Shown here: positions 49,485 to 57,791 of the stretch, one piece after another
Layout: the number at the start of each line of letters is the position of its first letter
Numbering within the stretch: position 1 is the stretch's first letter
DNA from: CAYUHK01 sp964475165
GTDB lineage: Bacteria > Verrucomicrobiota > Kiritimatiellia > JAAZAB01
Length of the DNA: 64,000 nt
Assembly: GCA_964475165.1 (NCBI GenBank)
Contig: CAYYVN010000002.1
Location: forward strand, 62,001 to 126,000
Reading direction: 5' to 3'
Notes under the pieces: generated by a model
Database searches by the model: none
Seen by the model: only the letters and a program-made list of their open reading frames with translations
Told to the model about the DNA's origin: nothing
Translations under genes and position numbers: made by a program

Positions 49485-50402
49485 ATGACGGCGCAAATCA
49501 TTGATGGCCGACGGATAGCCGCCGATATCCAGGCCGAGCTAAAAAAACAGATTCTGCAGTTGCAGGCCCAGGGTATCGTGCCGGGGTTGGGGGTGATTCT
49601 GGTCGGTGCTGATCCCGCTTCCCAATCCTATGTCCTGGCCAAGGGCAAGGCCTGCCGGAATATTGGCATCCATTCCGTCGACCAGCGTCTGCCGGCGACG
49701 ATCACGGCCAGCGAATTAAACGCGCATATTCAGCGCATGAATGCCGATCCTCGCTTGCACGGCATTTTGGTACAACTACCGCTTCCCGGGCATCTATCAG
49801 CCGCGGAAATCCTGCTGGCCATTGATCCGCAAAAAGATGTGGATGGCTTTCATCCCTTGAATGTGGGGCGCCTGCTGTTAGGGCAGGAGACCTTTTGGCC
49901 CTGTACGCCGCATGGCGTTATTCAGCTACTGGTGCGTTCCGGCGTGCAGTTATCAGGGGCTCATGTGGTGGTGGTGGGGCGCAGCGCCATTGTGGGCAAG
50001 CCCCTGGCTAATATTCTGGCTCAAAAAACAAGCAGCACCAATGCCACGGTGACCCTCTGCCATACCGGCACGCGGGATATCGGCTATTTCACCCGCCAGG
50101 CGGATGTGATCGTGGCGGCCCTGGGTCGCCCGCGTGCGATTACCGCCGACATGGTCAAGGAGGGCGCGGTGGTGATTGATGTGGGCATCAATCGTATCCC
50201 GGATGCCTCGCGATCCAGTGGCTGGCGTTTGGTTGGCGATGTGGATTTTGATACGGTGCAGCACAAAGCCAGCTTGATTACGCCGGTCCCCGGCGGCGTG
50301 GGGCCCATGACCATCGCCATGCTGCTCTACAACACGGTGATCTCCGCTCAGCGCCGGGCGTCTGCTGGGCATCCGCTCAGCGCGGGATCCGCTCCCTCAT
50401 AA
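49485..50402 (+). CDS. folD: Methylenetetrahydrofolate dehydrogenase / methenyl-THF cyclohydrolase
   Basis: Bifunctional one-carbon enzyme interconverting 5,10-methylene- and 10-formyl-tetrahydrofolate. Tyr49, Lys53 and Lys55 (QSYVLAKGKAC) form the active site. QLPLPGHL, KDVDGFHP, PCTPHGV, GRSAIVGKPLA and PGGVGPMT are all present. I start at ATG 49485 (MTAQIIDGRRIA), which has AAAGG upstream; the longer frame begins before the leader hairpin. Its product feeds metF, 26 bp downstream. Confidence 0.96.
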   Translation: MTAQIIDGRRIAADIQAELKKQILQLQAQGIVPGLGVILVGADPASQSYVLAKGKACRNIGIHSVDQRLPATITASELNAHIQRMNADPRLHGILVQLPLPGHLSAAEILLAIDPQKDVDGFHPLNVGRLLLGQETFWPCTPHGVIQLLVRSGVQLSGAHVVVVGRSAIVGKPLANILAQKTSSTNATVTLCHTGTRDIGYFTRQADVIVAALGRPRAITADMVKEGAVVIDVGINRIPDASRSSGWRLVGDVDFDTVQHKASLITPVPGGVGPMTIAMLLYNTVISAQRRASAGHPLSAGSAPS

Positions 50403-50428
50403 CAGGAAGGACGGTATAGCGTATTATT

Positions 50429-51385
50429 ATGGCAACTCAGCAATATAAGACAGGCAGTCAACTGGAGAAGCTCTTGGTGGCCGGAGAGTTTGTGGTGACC
50501 GCCGAGCTGGGGCCGCCTAAAAGCGCGGATCTGGCAGCGTTGCAAGCCAAGATCGAGAGTTTGCGCGGTTATGCCGATGCCGTCAATGTCACCGATAATC
50601 AAGCGGCAACCGTACGCGTAGCTAGCATGGCTGTGGCTCGCCTGCTGGTGGAGCAGGGGTTGGAGCCGGTGATGCAGATGACCTGCCGGGATCGCAATCG
50701 TTTGGCCTTGCAAGCCGATATATTGGGGGCCTATGTGTTGGGCATCCGTAACCTGCTGTGTTTGACCGGTGATCATCCTCGCGTTGGCAACCATCCCACG
50801 GCCGCCGCCGTTTACGATCTGGATGCCCTGCAACTGATCCAGCTGACCAAAAACATGCGCGATCGAAAAATTTTTGCCAATGCCGAAGAGATCCGCAATT
50901 CCGCCAAAGAGGAGATCTTGGAGCCGCGCATGTTCATTGGCGCGGCCGCTAATCCTTTCGCTGAGCCCCTGGAACTGCAGATCGATATTTTGGAGAAGAA
51001 AATCGCTGCCGGGGCGGATTTTATTCAAACTCAGTGTGTTTATGATATCGATCGTTTTCAGCATTGGTTGGAGCAGGTGCGCGCTCGTGGCCTGCATCAG
51101 CGGGTGCGGATCTTGGCCGGCCTGACGCCCCTGAAGAGCGTGGGCATGGCCAAGTATATGCGCGATAAGGTGCCCGGCATCATCTTGCCGCCGGCCTTCA
51201 TCGCGCGCTTGGAACGCTCCTCCGATCCTCAGGCTGAGGGCATCCAGTTGTGTTTGGAGCAGATTGCCCAGCTGCGCCGCGTGGAGGGCTTGGCGGGCAT
51301 ACACCTGATGGCCATTGGCTGGGAACATCGGGTGGCGGAGATCATCAAGCCAGCCGGACTCTGGCCGCGGCCGGCGCCTCGTTGA
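50429..51385 (+). CDS. metF: Methylenetetrahydrofolate reductase
   Basis: Reduces 5,10-methylene-THF to 5-methyl-THF for methionine synthesis, or for the methyl branch of the Wood-Ljungdahl pathway in some anaerobes. Glu26 in VTAELGPPKS matches the catalytic Glu. DAVNVTDNQAATVRVASMAVA and NLLCLTGDHPRVGNHPTA are typical of MTHFR barrels, as is GADFIQTQCVYD. At 318 residues it is the single-domain form, and no MetV-like partner is adjacent. The SD is weak. Confidence 0.9.
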   Translation: MATQQYKTGSQLEKLLVAGEFVVTAELGPPKSADLAALQAKIESLRGYADAVNVTDNQAATVRVASMAVARLLVEQGLEPVMQMTCRDRNRLALQADILGAYVLGIRNLLCLTGDHPRVGNHPTAAAVYDLDALQLIQLTKNMRDRKIFANAEEIRNSAKEEILEPRMFIGAAANPFAEPLELQIDILEKKIAAGADFIQTQCVYDIDRFQHWLEQVRARGLHQRVRILAGLTPLKSVGMAKYMRDKVPGIILPPAFIARLERSSDPQAEGIQLCLEQIAQLRRVEGLAGIHLMAIGWEHRVAEIIKPAGLWPRPAPR

Positions 51386-51414
51386 AAGGGGCTCCTCTTC
51401 CCTGGGGCGTGGGC

Positions 51415-53814
51415 CTAAAATTGAAAGATCACCTGCCTGGCACCGGGGCATAGCGCATAGGCGATGCCCACGCCTGCGGTCGGCTGGAGCACAGCTCCCG
51501 TGACCTGTTGCGGCGCCCTATCATGAATGAGCCTCAGCCGGAGGGAGGGATGAGTGCCCGGCGGCACATCCAGGGTCAGCGTCAAAGTCTGTTGTGCTTC
51601 ATCCCAGCTGCAACCCTGAAATTGAGCGCTGGTCGGAATCAATAATTTGGGGTGCGTGGCTTGCAGGTAGAGCAGGAGTATATCCGCGGCGAGCTCATCC
51701 AGATGCACCAGCTCCAGCAGCCGCTCGAGGGGCGCCCGCATGATCCAGGCCTCGATGATCAGGTAATCATAGAGCAGGTAGAAGAGCGAATGCGATGGGT
51801 CTATGGGATGTGTTTCCGAAGGACCTCGTCCCTGCGCGTCGCGGGTATAGCGCTGGTTCCAATGCGGCAAGACGCGAGGCAATAAAACAGCGTTATTATG
51901 CTGGAGCTCCTGGCGTAGCGCGGGGCGCGATAGCGCCGCCACCAGATATTCCGGCACGCCAATGCCCAGGGCGGCATTGCCACAGGGCACATTGGCATCC
52001 AGCAGTAAGCCGTAGCTTTCGCGGTCGCAGACGCTTTTCACGATCGCATCCTCGGCCGTGAGCCCTGGCATGAGGCGCGGCCGCACGCCGCATTCCAGAG
52101 CATATTCTTTAAGCCGCACGACGGCATCTCGTAGGGCCACATGCTGGAGCAGATAATATTCGGCTTCCTCGGCCAGTTCGATTTTTCCCAGCTCCCGTGC
52201 CAGGCGCGCAAAACCAATTAAGCCTTGCACGGCGTAAAACAGACCATCCAGCCAGCGATTATTGCGTTGCAGATCGCACCAGCCGCTGAGAATGGCCCAA
52301 TCCATATAAATTCGGTAGTAAGCGAACTGTCCTTCCAGGATGGGAAAGACACGGTTCAGCCAGGCGGGATCACGCCCTTGATAATAGATCTTATTCCAAA
52401 CGCCGGCCAGCAATTGCCCGCTGTACCAATCCCAGTCTACGGTGTTGTGTGGATTGCTCCAGATATCCTTTTGGCCCAACCAGGTGCGCCCGGTCACTGG
52501 TTCAACCAGTTCGCAGAATTCTTCAGGCTGCAGGTTGGGCACGCCCACGCCAATATATTCCCAGAGCGCTTGGCGTGTCGGCGCATCCACCGCCCAGGCG
52601 GCCGGGGCCGTCGCGCGGTAGTTGGCAAAGCAGTCCTGTACATTGGTGCGTTGAAAAGTATGGTCGCCGTGGAAGGTTAGATTGGGCGCCAGCAAGTATT
52701 GACGCATGCGTTTCCGGATAGGCTCACAGCGGGGATCGTTCTGGATGCTGAGCGGGGCCAAAGTGTGGCTGACCCAATGCTCGCGCGGCAGGCGGATGGT
52801 CCAGGCGGCGGCCTTAACAAAGCGTTGCCGGTAATAGCGCACATCCAGGGAGTAGGGCTCTGGCTCAGGCGTGATGCGCAGGGGATGATCAACATCTTTT
52901 TCCAGCAGTCGGCATAGCACCGGAGGAATCGGCAGGAGGGGTTGAGGGTCTATTTGCCAATCGTTATCGTTCCAGCGCCAATGATCCGCCGATTGCTGGA
53001 TGTAGAGGTGCTGTTCATCGAAACGATAACGATCGCGAATCGTCCGGGGATAGCAGAGCAAGCGCGGTGCCCAGGCCCGTGTTTCTTGAATCAACTGGTG
53101 GCAAGCCGAGCCGGCTTGGCGTTCGAGTTCCGCCCAGGTTGACCCAGCACTCAGTTCGGCCGCTAAACCGCGTGGCGGTGTTTTGATGCCGTAGGGCGCG
53201 GAGATAATTACGGCCTCGGCCGCTTGGGGGAAGTGAAACTCCAGGCAGCGGGCCACTTGAATCACGCGTTCCGGATGGCGTTGAAAAGTGAGCTGCAAGA
53301 TTGCTGAGTTGAGAGAGCCGAAGGCCAGCAACATCCAGGGCTCGCGCAGCTCGCCATCGCGTTGGCGATCATATAGCCAATCCTGCCGTGGCAGTTCCGG
53401 ATGCACCTGCCGGGCCTGTCGTCTTAAGCTGTGTAAGCCCTTGCGAGTGGGACATATCAGCCAGCTATGCCAGAGCTTTTCACCATATAAACGCAGGCGG
53501 TTTTGATGGCTGAGGATGAGGCGCGCTGGCCAAGCCTGAGAATCATAGATGGTGGCCTCAACCTGTTCGCGGCCCTCTTCCACAAAGCGGAGCTCGCTGG
53601 TGCGCAATGTCCAATCGGCTGTCTCATGGACCGCGCAGGGATGTTCGGGCAAGTAACGGATAAATTCAACTTCAGCCCGGCCCCTTTCCGCCTGAGCATA
53701 AAGGGCCAGGCTATCGGCGGTCCAAAGGGGAAAGCCCACGCGTGGGCGCCGCACACCAGCACAGCCGCCGCAGCGGCCAATGGCGGTACGGTGTAGGCCT
53801 TCGCGCCAGGTCAT
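51415..53814 (-). CDS. Large Trp-rich protein, possibly glycoside-hydrolase-like; function unknown
   Basis: 799 residues with no family I can name with confidence. There is no clear signal peptide. The N-terminal ~350 residues look beta-rich. The middle (about 380-690) is helical with many Trp, Tyr and acidic residues (TVDWDWYSGQLLAGVWNKIYY, YYRIYMDWAILSGW, DLQRNNRWLDGLFYAVQGL), which recalls the (alpha/alpha)6 six-hairpin glycosidases. The C-terminal ~100 residues are beta-rich again. It lies 43 bp downstream of an acyl-CoA dehydrogenase gene. A carbohydrate-active enzyme is my best guess. Confidence 0.55.
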   Translation of the reverse strand: MTWREGLHRTAIGRCGGCAGVRRPRVGFPLWTADSLALYAQAERGRAEVEFIRYLPEHPCAVHETADWTLRTSELRFVEEGREQVEATIYDSQAWPARLILSHQNRLRLYGEKLWHSWLICPTRKGLHSLRRQARQVHPELPRQDWLYDRQRDGELREPWMLLAFGSLNSAILQLTFQRHPERVIQVARCLEFHFPQAAEAVIISAPYGIKTPPRGLAAELSAGSTWAELERQAGSACHQLIQETRAWAPRLLCYPRTIRDRYRFDEQHLYIQQSADHWRWNDNDWQIDPQPLLPIPPVLCRLLEKDVDHPLRITPEPEPYSLDVRYYRQRFVKAAAWTIRLPREHWVSHTLAPLSIQNDPRCEPIRKRMRQYLLAPNLTFHGDHTFQRTNVQDCFANYRATAPAAWAVDAPTRQALWEYIGVGVPNLQPEEFCELVEPVTGRTWLGQKDIWSNPHNTVDWDWYSGQLLAGVWNKIYYQGRDPAWLNRVFPILEGQFAYYRIYMDWAILSGWCDLQRNNRWLDGLFYAVQGLIGFARLARELGKIELAEEAEYYLLQHVALRDAVVRLKEYALECGVRPRLMPGLTAEDAIVKSVCDRESYGLLLDANVPCGNAALGIGVPEYLVAALSRPALRQELQHNNAVLLPRVLPHWNQRYTRDAQGRGPSETHPIDPSHSLFYLLYDYLIIEAWIMRAPLERLLELVHLDELAADILLLYLQATHPKLLIPTSAQFQGCSWDEAQQTLTLTLDVPPGTHPSLRLRLIHDRAPQQVTGAVLQPTAGVGIAYALCPGARQVIFQF

Positions 53815-53857
53815 GGTCTGCCCCAGGGTAGGAGGAGGGGCTTAGCGAGCCGCGCCT

Positions 53858-55018
53858 TCAGCATTTGCGGCTGGCGGCTTCCTTGATCAGGTTTAATGCG
53901 ATCACCTCGCGTTGGATCTGATTGGTGCCCTCGTAGATCTGGGTTATCTTGGCATCCCGCATCATTTTTTCGACGGGGTATTCCTTCATGTAACCATAGC
54001 CGCCAAAGATCTGCACGGCATCGGTGGTGACGCGCATGGCGGTATCCGAGGCGAATAGTTTGCACATGGCCGATATTTTGGCGACATCCTTGGCGCCGCT
54101 ATCAATATAACGGGCGGCGGCATAAACCATGGCGCGCGCCGCTTCCACCTGAGTGGCCATATCGGCCAGCATGAATTGAACGCCTTGAAATGCGCTGATG
54201 GGCTGGCCGAACTGGCGGCGCTGGCGGCTGTAATGTACGGCTTCGTCCAGGGCGCCGGCGGCGATGCCCAATGCTTGCGCGGCGACTCCGGGGCGCGACA
54301 TATCGAGGGTTTTCATGGTCACGATGAAGCCCATGCCTTCGCGGGCTAAAAGGTTGGCGCGCGGCACGCGGCAATCCTGAAAAATAAGCTCGCGGGTGGC
54401 CGAGGCGCGAATGCCCATTTTATTTTCTTTTTTGCCGAAGCTGAATCCAGGGGTGCCTTTCTCCACGATAAAAGCGCTGGCGCCCCGCGCCCCGCGCGCT
54501 TTATCAGTCTTGGCGATCACGGTGTAGATTTCAGCTTCGCCGCCGTTGGTGATCCATTGTTTGGTGCCGTTGAGGATGTAATGATCTCCATCCCGCTGGG
54601 CGGTGGTGGCGATGGCGCCGGCGTCGCTGCCGGCATCGGCCTCGGTTAAACCAAAAGCCGCCAGGGCCTGACCTTGGGCTATGCGCGGCAGATATTTTTG
54701 TTTCTGCTCGTCATTGCCATGTAAGATGATGGGGAAGGTTCCCAGGGCGGTTGCCGCCACGCTCAAGGCGATACCGCTGCATACCTTAGAAAGCTCTTCC
54801 ACGGCCACACAAAGATCCATGACGCCTCCGCCCAGGCCACCGTACTTTTCATCGATGTAGAGCCCGCAGAGATCGGCTTGCGCAAAAACCTTCAACATCT
54901 CGTGAGGGAATTCGCCGCTTTCATCATAATGCGCGCGCACGGGTTTGAGCTTCTCGTGGGCGATTTGGCGGCACAAATCTCGAATCATCACTTGTTGTTC
55001 GGTCAGTCCGTAATCCAT
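53858..55018 (-). CDS. Acyl-CoA dehydrogenase
   Basis: 386-residue flavoenzyme oxidising acyl-CoA to enoyl-CoA and passing electrons to ETF. The N-terminal helical domain opens MDYGLTEQQVMIRDLCRQ. FGLTEADAGSDAGA and KQWITNGGEAEIY line the FAD/substrate site. The catalytic base is Glu363 in QIYEGTNQIQR, the short-chain/butyryl-CoA dehydrogenase position. FGGYGYMKEYPVEKMMRDAK precedes it. A short- or branched-chain substrate is likely. ETF genes are not in the window. AAGGAG lies before the start, and a very good promoter is upstream. Confidence 0.93.
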   Translation of the reverse strand: MDYGLTEQQVMIRDLCRQIAHEKLKPVRAHYDESGEFPHEMLKVFAQADLCGLYIDEKYGGLGGGVMDLCVAVEELSKVCSGIALSVAATALGTFPIILHGNDEQKQKYLPRIAQGQALAAFGLTEADAGSDAGAIATTAQRDGDHYILNGTKQWITNGGEAEIYTVIAKTDKARGARGASAFIVEKGTPGFSFGKKENKMGIRASATRELIFQDCRVPRANLLAREGMGFIVTMKTLDMSRPGVAAQALGIAAGALDEAVHYSRQRRQFGQPISAFQGVQFMLADMATQVEAARAMVYAAARYIDSGAKDVAKISAMCKLFASDTAMRVTTDAVQIFGGYGYMKEYPVEKMMRDAKITQIYEGTNQIQREVIALNLIKEAASRKC

Positions 55019-55058
55019 GATTGCTCCTTAATGCGTTACCTGGGCGATAAAAGGCATC

Positions 55059-55086
55059 ATTGTATATGCGCCGGCCAGGATGTCAA
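55059..55086 (-). promoter_or_regulatory. Strong predicted promoter of the acyl-CoA dehydrogenase operon
   Basis: On the minus strand a perfect TTGACA (55086-55081), 16 bp, TACAAT (55064-55059; 5 of 6). Transcription would start near 55052, giving a 34-nt leader. It is the best promoter match in the window. Confidence 0.7.
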
Positions 55087-55111
55087 ATGTGATTTCCTCT
55101 TGAGATTTAGC

Positions 55112-55139
55112 TTGAACGCCGGGCGGGAAGTGCTATCGT
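55112..55139 (+). promoter_or_regulatory. Possible promoter of hom-lysC-cimA
   Basis: TTGAAC (55112-55117), 16 bp, TATCGT (55134-55139) with TGC directly before it (extended -10). It is divergent from the acyl-CoA dehydrogenase promoter, the two -35 elements being 25 bp apart. Confidence 0.45.
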
Positions 55140-55188
55140 GCCCTGCCTGTAGCGCGATGTTTTTTTAAGGGGATAAGGGTGGGATATC

Positions 55189-56490
55189 ATGGAGGAAAGA
55201 GCCATAGGCCTTGGATTGCTGGGGTTTGGCACCGTGGGCTCGGGCGTGGTGCAGGCCCTGCAGACTAACGGCGCTTTGCTTGAAAAGCGGGCGGGGATCA
55301 AGCTGGCTTTACGCCAAGTGGCCGATTTGGACCCGGAGCGCGATCGCGGCATTCAGCTGCCCCCGGGACTGCTCACGCGCGATGCGGCCGCGGTTGTGGC
55401 CAATCCGGAAGTGGATTTGGTGATCGAGCTCATCGGCGGGGTGGGGCCGGCGCGGGCGCTGGTGCAACAGGCCTTGCGTCTGGGCAAACCGGTTATCACG
55501 GCCAACAAAGCTTTGCTGGCCGAACACGGCGCCGAAATCTTTCAATTGGCGGAAGAGCATCAAACCAATGTGTTTTTTGAAGCCAGCGTCGGTGGCGGCA
55601 TTCCCTTGATCAGGACTCTCAAGGAGGGCTTGGTTGCCAACCGCATCCTGCGCATCCATGGCATCCTCAATGGGACTTGCAATTATATTCTGACGCGGAT
55701 GGAGCGCGATCGTTTTACCTTCGAGCGCGCCTTGCGGGACGCTCAAAAAGCCGGCTATGCCGAGGCTGAACCGGCCTTGGATATTGACGGCATTGATACC
55801 GCCCACAAGGCGGTGATCTTGGCCTCCCTGGCCTATGGTTTCCATGTGCCGATGAAGGCCGTGGCCGTGGAGGGCATCCGCGGATTCAATGCGCTGGATA
55901 TCGCCTATGCGCTCGACCTGGGCTATTGCATTAAAATGTTGGCCGTGATCAAGGAAATTGATGGGGCGGTGGAGATCAGGGTTCATCCGACCCTCGTGCC
56001 GGCTGGCCATATCATCGCTTCGGTCAGCGGCGTCTTTAATGCTGTTCTGATCGAGGGCGATCAAACGGGCGAGATTTTGTGCTATGGGCAGGGGGCCGGG
56101 AAGCAGCCTTCGGCCAGTGCGGTGCTGAGCGATGTGGTCGATGCGGCGCGCAGCCTGGTGGGCCGCGGGGCGCGGCATATGCCAGGCTTTATTCGCCATA
56201 ATCATGCCGGGCGCCTGCGCGAAATTGGCGAGAGCGAAGTGCGTTATTATCTGCGCTTGACCTTGCTCGATAAACCGGGGGTATTTGGACAGATCGGCGC
56301 CGTCCTGGGCCGGCATGGTATCAGCATCGCCTCCTTGCTGCAAAAGGAGGAACAATCGGGTCGGCATGTGCCGATCATCATCATCACCCATCGCGGGCCG
56401 GAAAAAGCTTTTAGCGCGGCGCTGAGCGAAATTGACGCTCTGCCCAGCGTTGGCGCCAAGACCGTGCGTCTGCGCATAGAGGATTTTTAA
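55189..56490 (+). CDS. hom: Homoserine dehydrogenase
   Basis: NAD(P)H-dependent reduction of aspartate semialdehyde to homoserine. LGLLGFGTVGSGVVQAL is the nucleotide fold. ITANKALLAEHG, GGGIPLIRTLKEGL, ILNGTCNYILTRM and AEAEPALDIDGIDTAHKAVIL hold substrate and catalytic residues. The C-terminal ACT domain (about 350-430, RLTLLDKPGVFGQIGAVLGRHGISIASLLQ) suggests feedback control, typically by threonine. Complete at 433 residues. It is 29 bp upstream of lysC. Confidence 0.96.
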   Translation: MEERAIGLGLLGFGTVGSGVVQALQTNGALLEKRAGIKLALRQVADLDPERDRGIQLPPGLLTRDAAAVVANPEVDLVIELIGGVGPARALVQQALRLGKPVITANKALLAEHGAEIFQLAEEHQTNVFFEASVGGGIPLIRTLKEGLVANRILRIHGILNGTCNYILTRMERDRFTFERALRDAQKAGYAEAEPALDIDGIDTAHKAVILASLAYGFHVPMKAVAVEGIRGFNALDIAYALDLGYCIKMLAVIKEIDGAVEIRVHPTLVPAGHIIASVSGVFNAVLIEGDQTGEILCYGQGAGKQPSASAVLSDVVDAARSLVGRGARHMPGFIRHNHAGRLREIGESEVRYYLRLTLLDKPGVFGQIGAVLGRHGISIASLLQKEEQSGRHVPIIIITHRGPEKAFSAALSEIDALPSVGAKTVRLRIEDF

Positions 56491-56519
56491 TCGGGGAGCT
56501 CTGGGAAAGGCAACATCAG

Positions 56520-57755
56520 ATGGGATTAGTGGTGCAGAAATATGGCGGGAGTTCCGTGGCGAATCCCGAGTGCATCCAAAAGGTGGCGCAGCGTATCCTG
56601 GCCACGCGCCGCCGCGGCAATGCGGTGGTGGTGGTGGTCAGTGCTATGGGCGATACCACCGATGATCTGATCAAATTAGCGCATCGCGTGAGCGCCAGCC
56701 CCAGTGATCGTGAGCTGGATATGCTTATGGCCACCGGCGAGCAGGTTTCCGTGGCCCTGCTGGCCATGGCCCTGAATGCCAAAGGCGCTCAGGCGGTTTC
56801 CTTGACTGGACCGCAGGCGGGTATTTTAACGGATGCTAAGCATCGCAAAGCTAAAATCACAGAGATCCTTCCCCAGCGCATTCGCCAGCATTTAAGAAAA
56901 GGACGCATTGTGATCGTAGCCGGGTTTCAGGGCTTGACTCCCGCCAATGATATTGCCACCCTGGGTCGGGGCGGATCGGACACCACGGCGGTGGCCTTGG
57001 CGGCCGCCTTGAAGGCCGATCGTTGCCAGATTTTTACCGATGTTGCCGGGGTCTATTCGGCCGATCCGCGTATTGTGCCCCAGGCGCGTAAACTCGATGA
57101 AATCGCCTATGATGAAATGCTCGAGCTGGCTAGCCTGGGAGCGCGGGTGTTGATGTCACGTGCGGTGGAATTTGCCAAAAAATACGGGGTGGAACTGGAA
57201 GTTCTTTCCTGTTTCACTCACGCCCGGGGAACCCTGATCAAAAATGAGGTGCAAAGCATGGAAAATGTGGTGGTGCGTGGGGTGTCGGTGGATAAGGAAC
57301 AGGCAAAATTGACGCTTTCCGGCCTGCCGGATAAACCTGGGGTGGCGGCGCGGCTCTTCGGTAAACTGGCCGGTGCCAGCATTAATATTGATATGATCGT
57401 GCAGAACGTCAGCGCGCGTGGCTTGGCCGATATCTCCTTTACGGTGCCTGCCGAAGATATCGCACAGGCGCGGCAGGTCATTCGGGATGCCATGCGGACG
57501 ATGCGGATCAAAGCCATTAAGGTGAGCGAGGAGATCGCTAAGGTAAGCATCGTGGGCGTGGGCATGCGCGGGCATTCCGGCGTGGCCTTCCGTATGTTCA
57601 AGACCCTGGCGGCCGAGGGCATAAATATCTTGATGATTTCCACTTCGGAAATCAAAGTATCGGTATTGATCGAAAAATCCAAGGCCGATCGAGCCATGCA
57701 GGCTTTGCATAAGGAATTTGGCTTGGACCGCCGCCGCCGGGCAGCGCGGCCTTAA
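56520..57755 (+). CDS. lysC: Aspartate kinase
   Basis: Phosphorylates aspartate, the entry to lysine, threonine, methionine and diaminopimelate. VVQKYGGSSVANPE is the diagnostic start. VVVVVSAMGDTTDDL, LGRGGSDTTAVALAAAL and FTDVAGVYSADPRIVP follow. Two C-terminal ACT domains (about 265-400; PDKPGVAARLFGKLAGASINIDMIVQ and KVSIVGVGMRGHSGVAFRMF) indicate end-product inhibition. At 411 residues it is the monofunctional class. The SD is weak, so coupling to hom is likely. Confidence 0.96.
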   Translation: MGLVVQKYGGSSVANPECIQKVAQRILATRRRGNAVVVVVSAMGDTTDDLIKLAHRVSASPSDRELDMLMATGEQVSVALLAMALNAKGAQAVSLTGPQAGILTDAKHRKAKITEILPQRIRQHLRKGRIVIVAGFQGLTPANDIATLGRGGSDTTAVALAAALKADRCQIFTDVAGVYSADPRIVPQARKLDEIAYDEMLELASLGARVLMSRAVEFAKKYGVELEVLSCFTHARGTLIKNEVQSMENVVVRGVSVDKEQAKLTLSGLPDKPGVAARLFGKLAGASINIDMIVQNVSARGLADISFTVPAEDIAQARQVIRDAMRTMRIKAIKVSEEIAKVSIVGVGMRGHSGVAFRMFKTLAAEGINILMISTSEIKVSVLIEKSKADRAMQALHKEFGLDRRRRAARP

Positions 57756-57791
57756 TCTGGCTATGGCACGCCTACTAAGCGGGAGAGGCCC

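Noticed and set aside
55309..56391. 360-codon open frame antisense to hom
   Set aside because: It lies entirely opposite hom, with no motifs and no SD. Codon bias of the sense gene explains the absence of stops.
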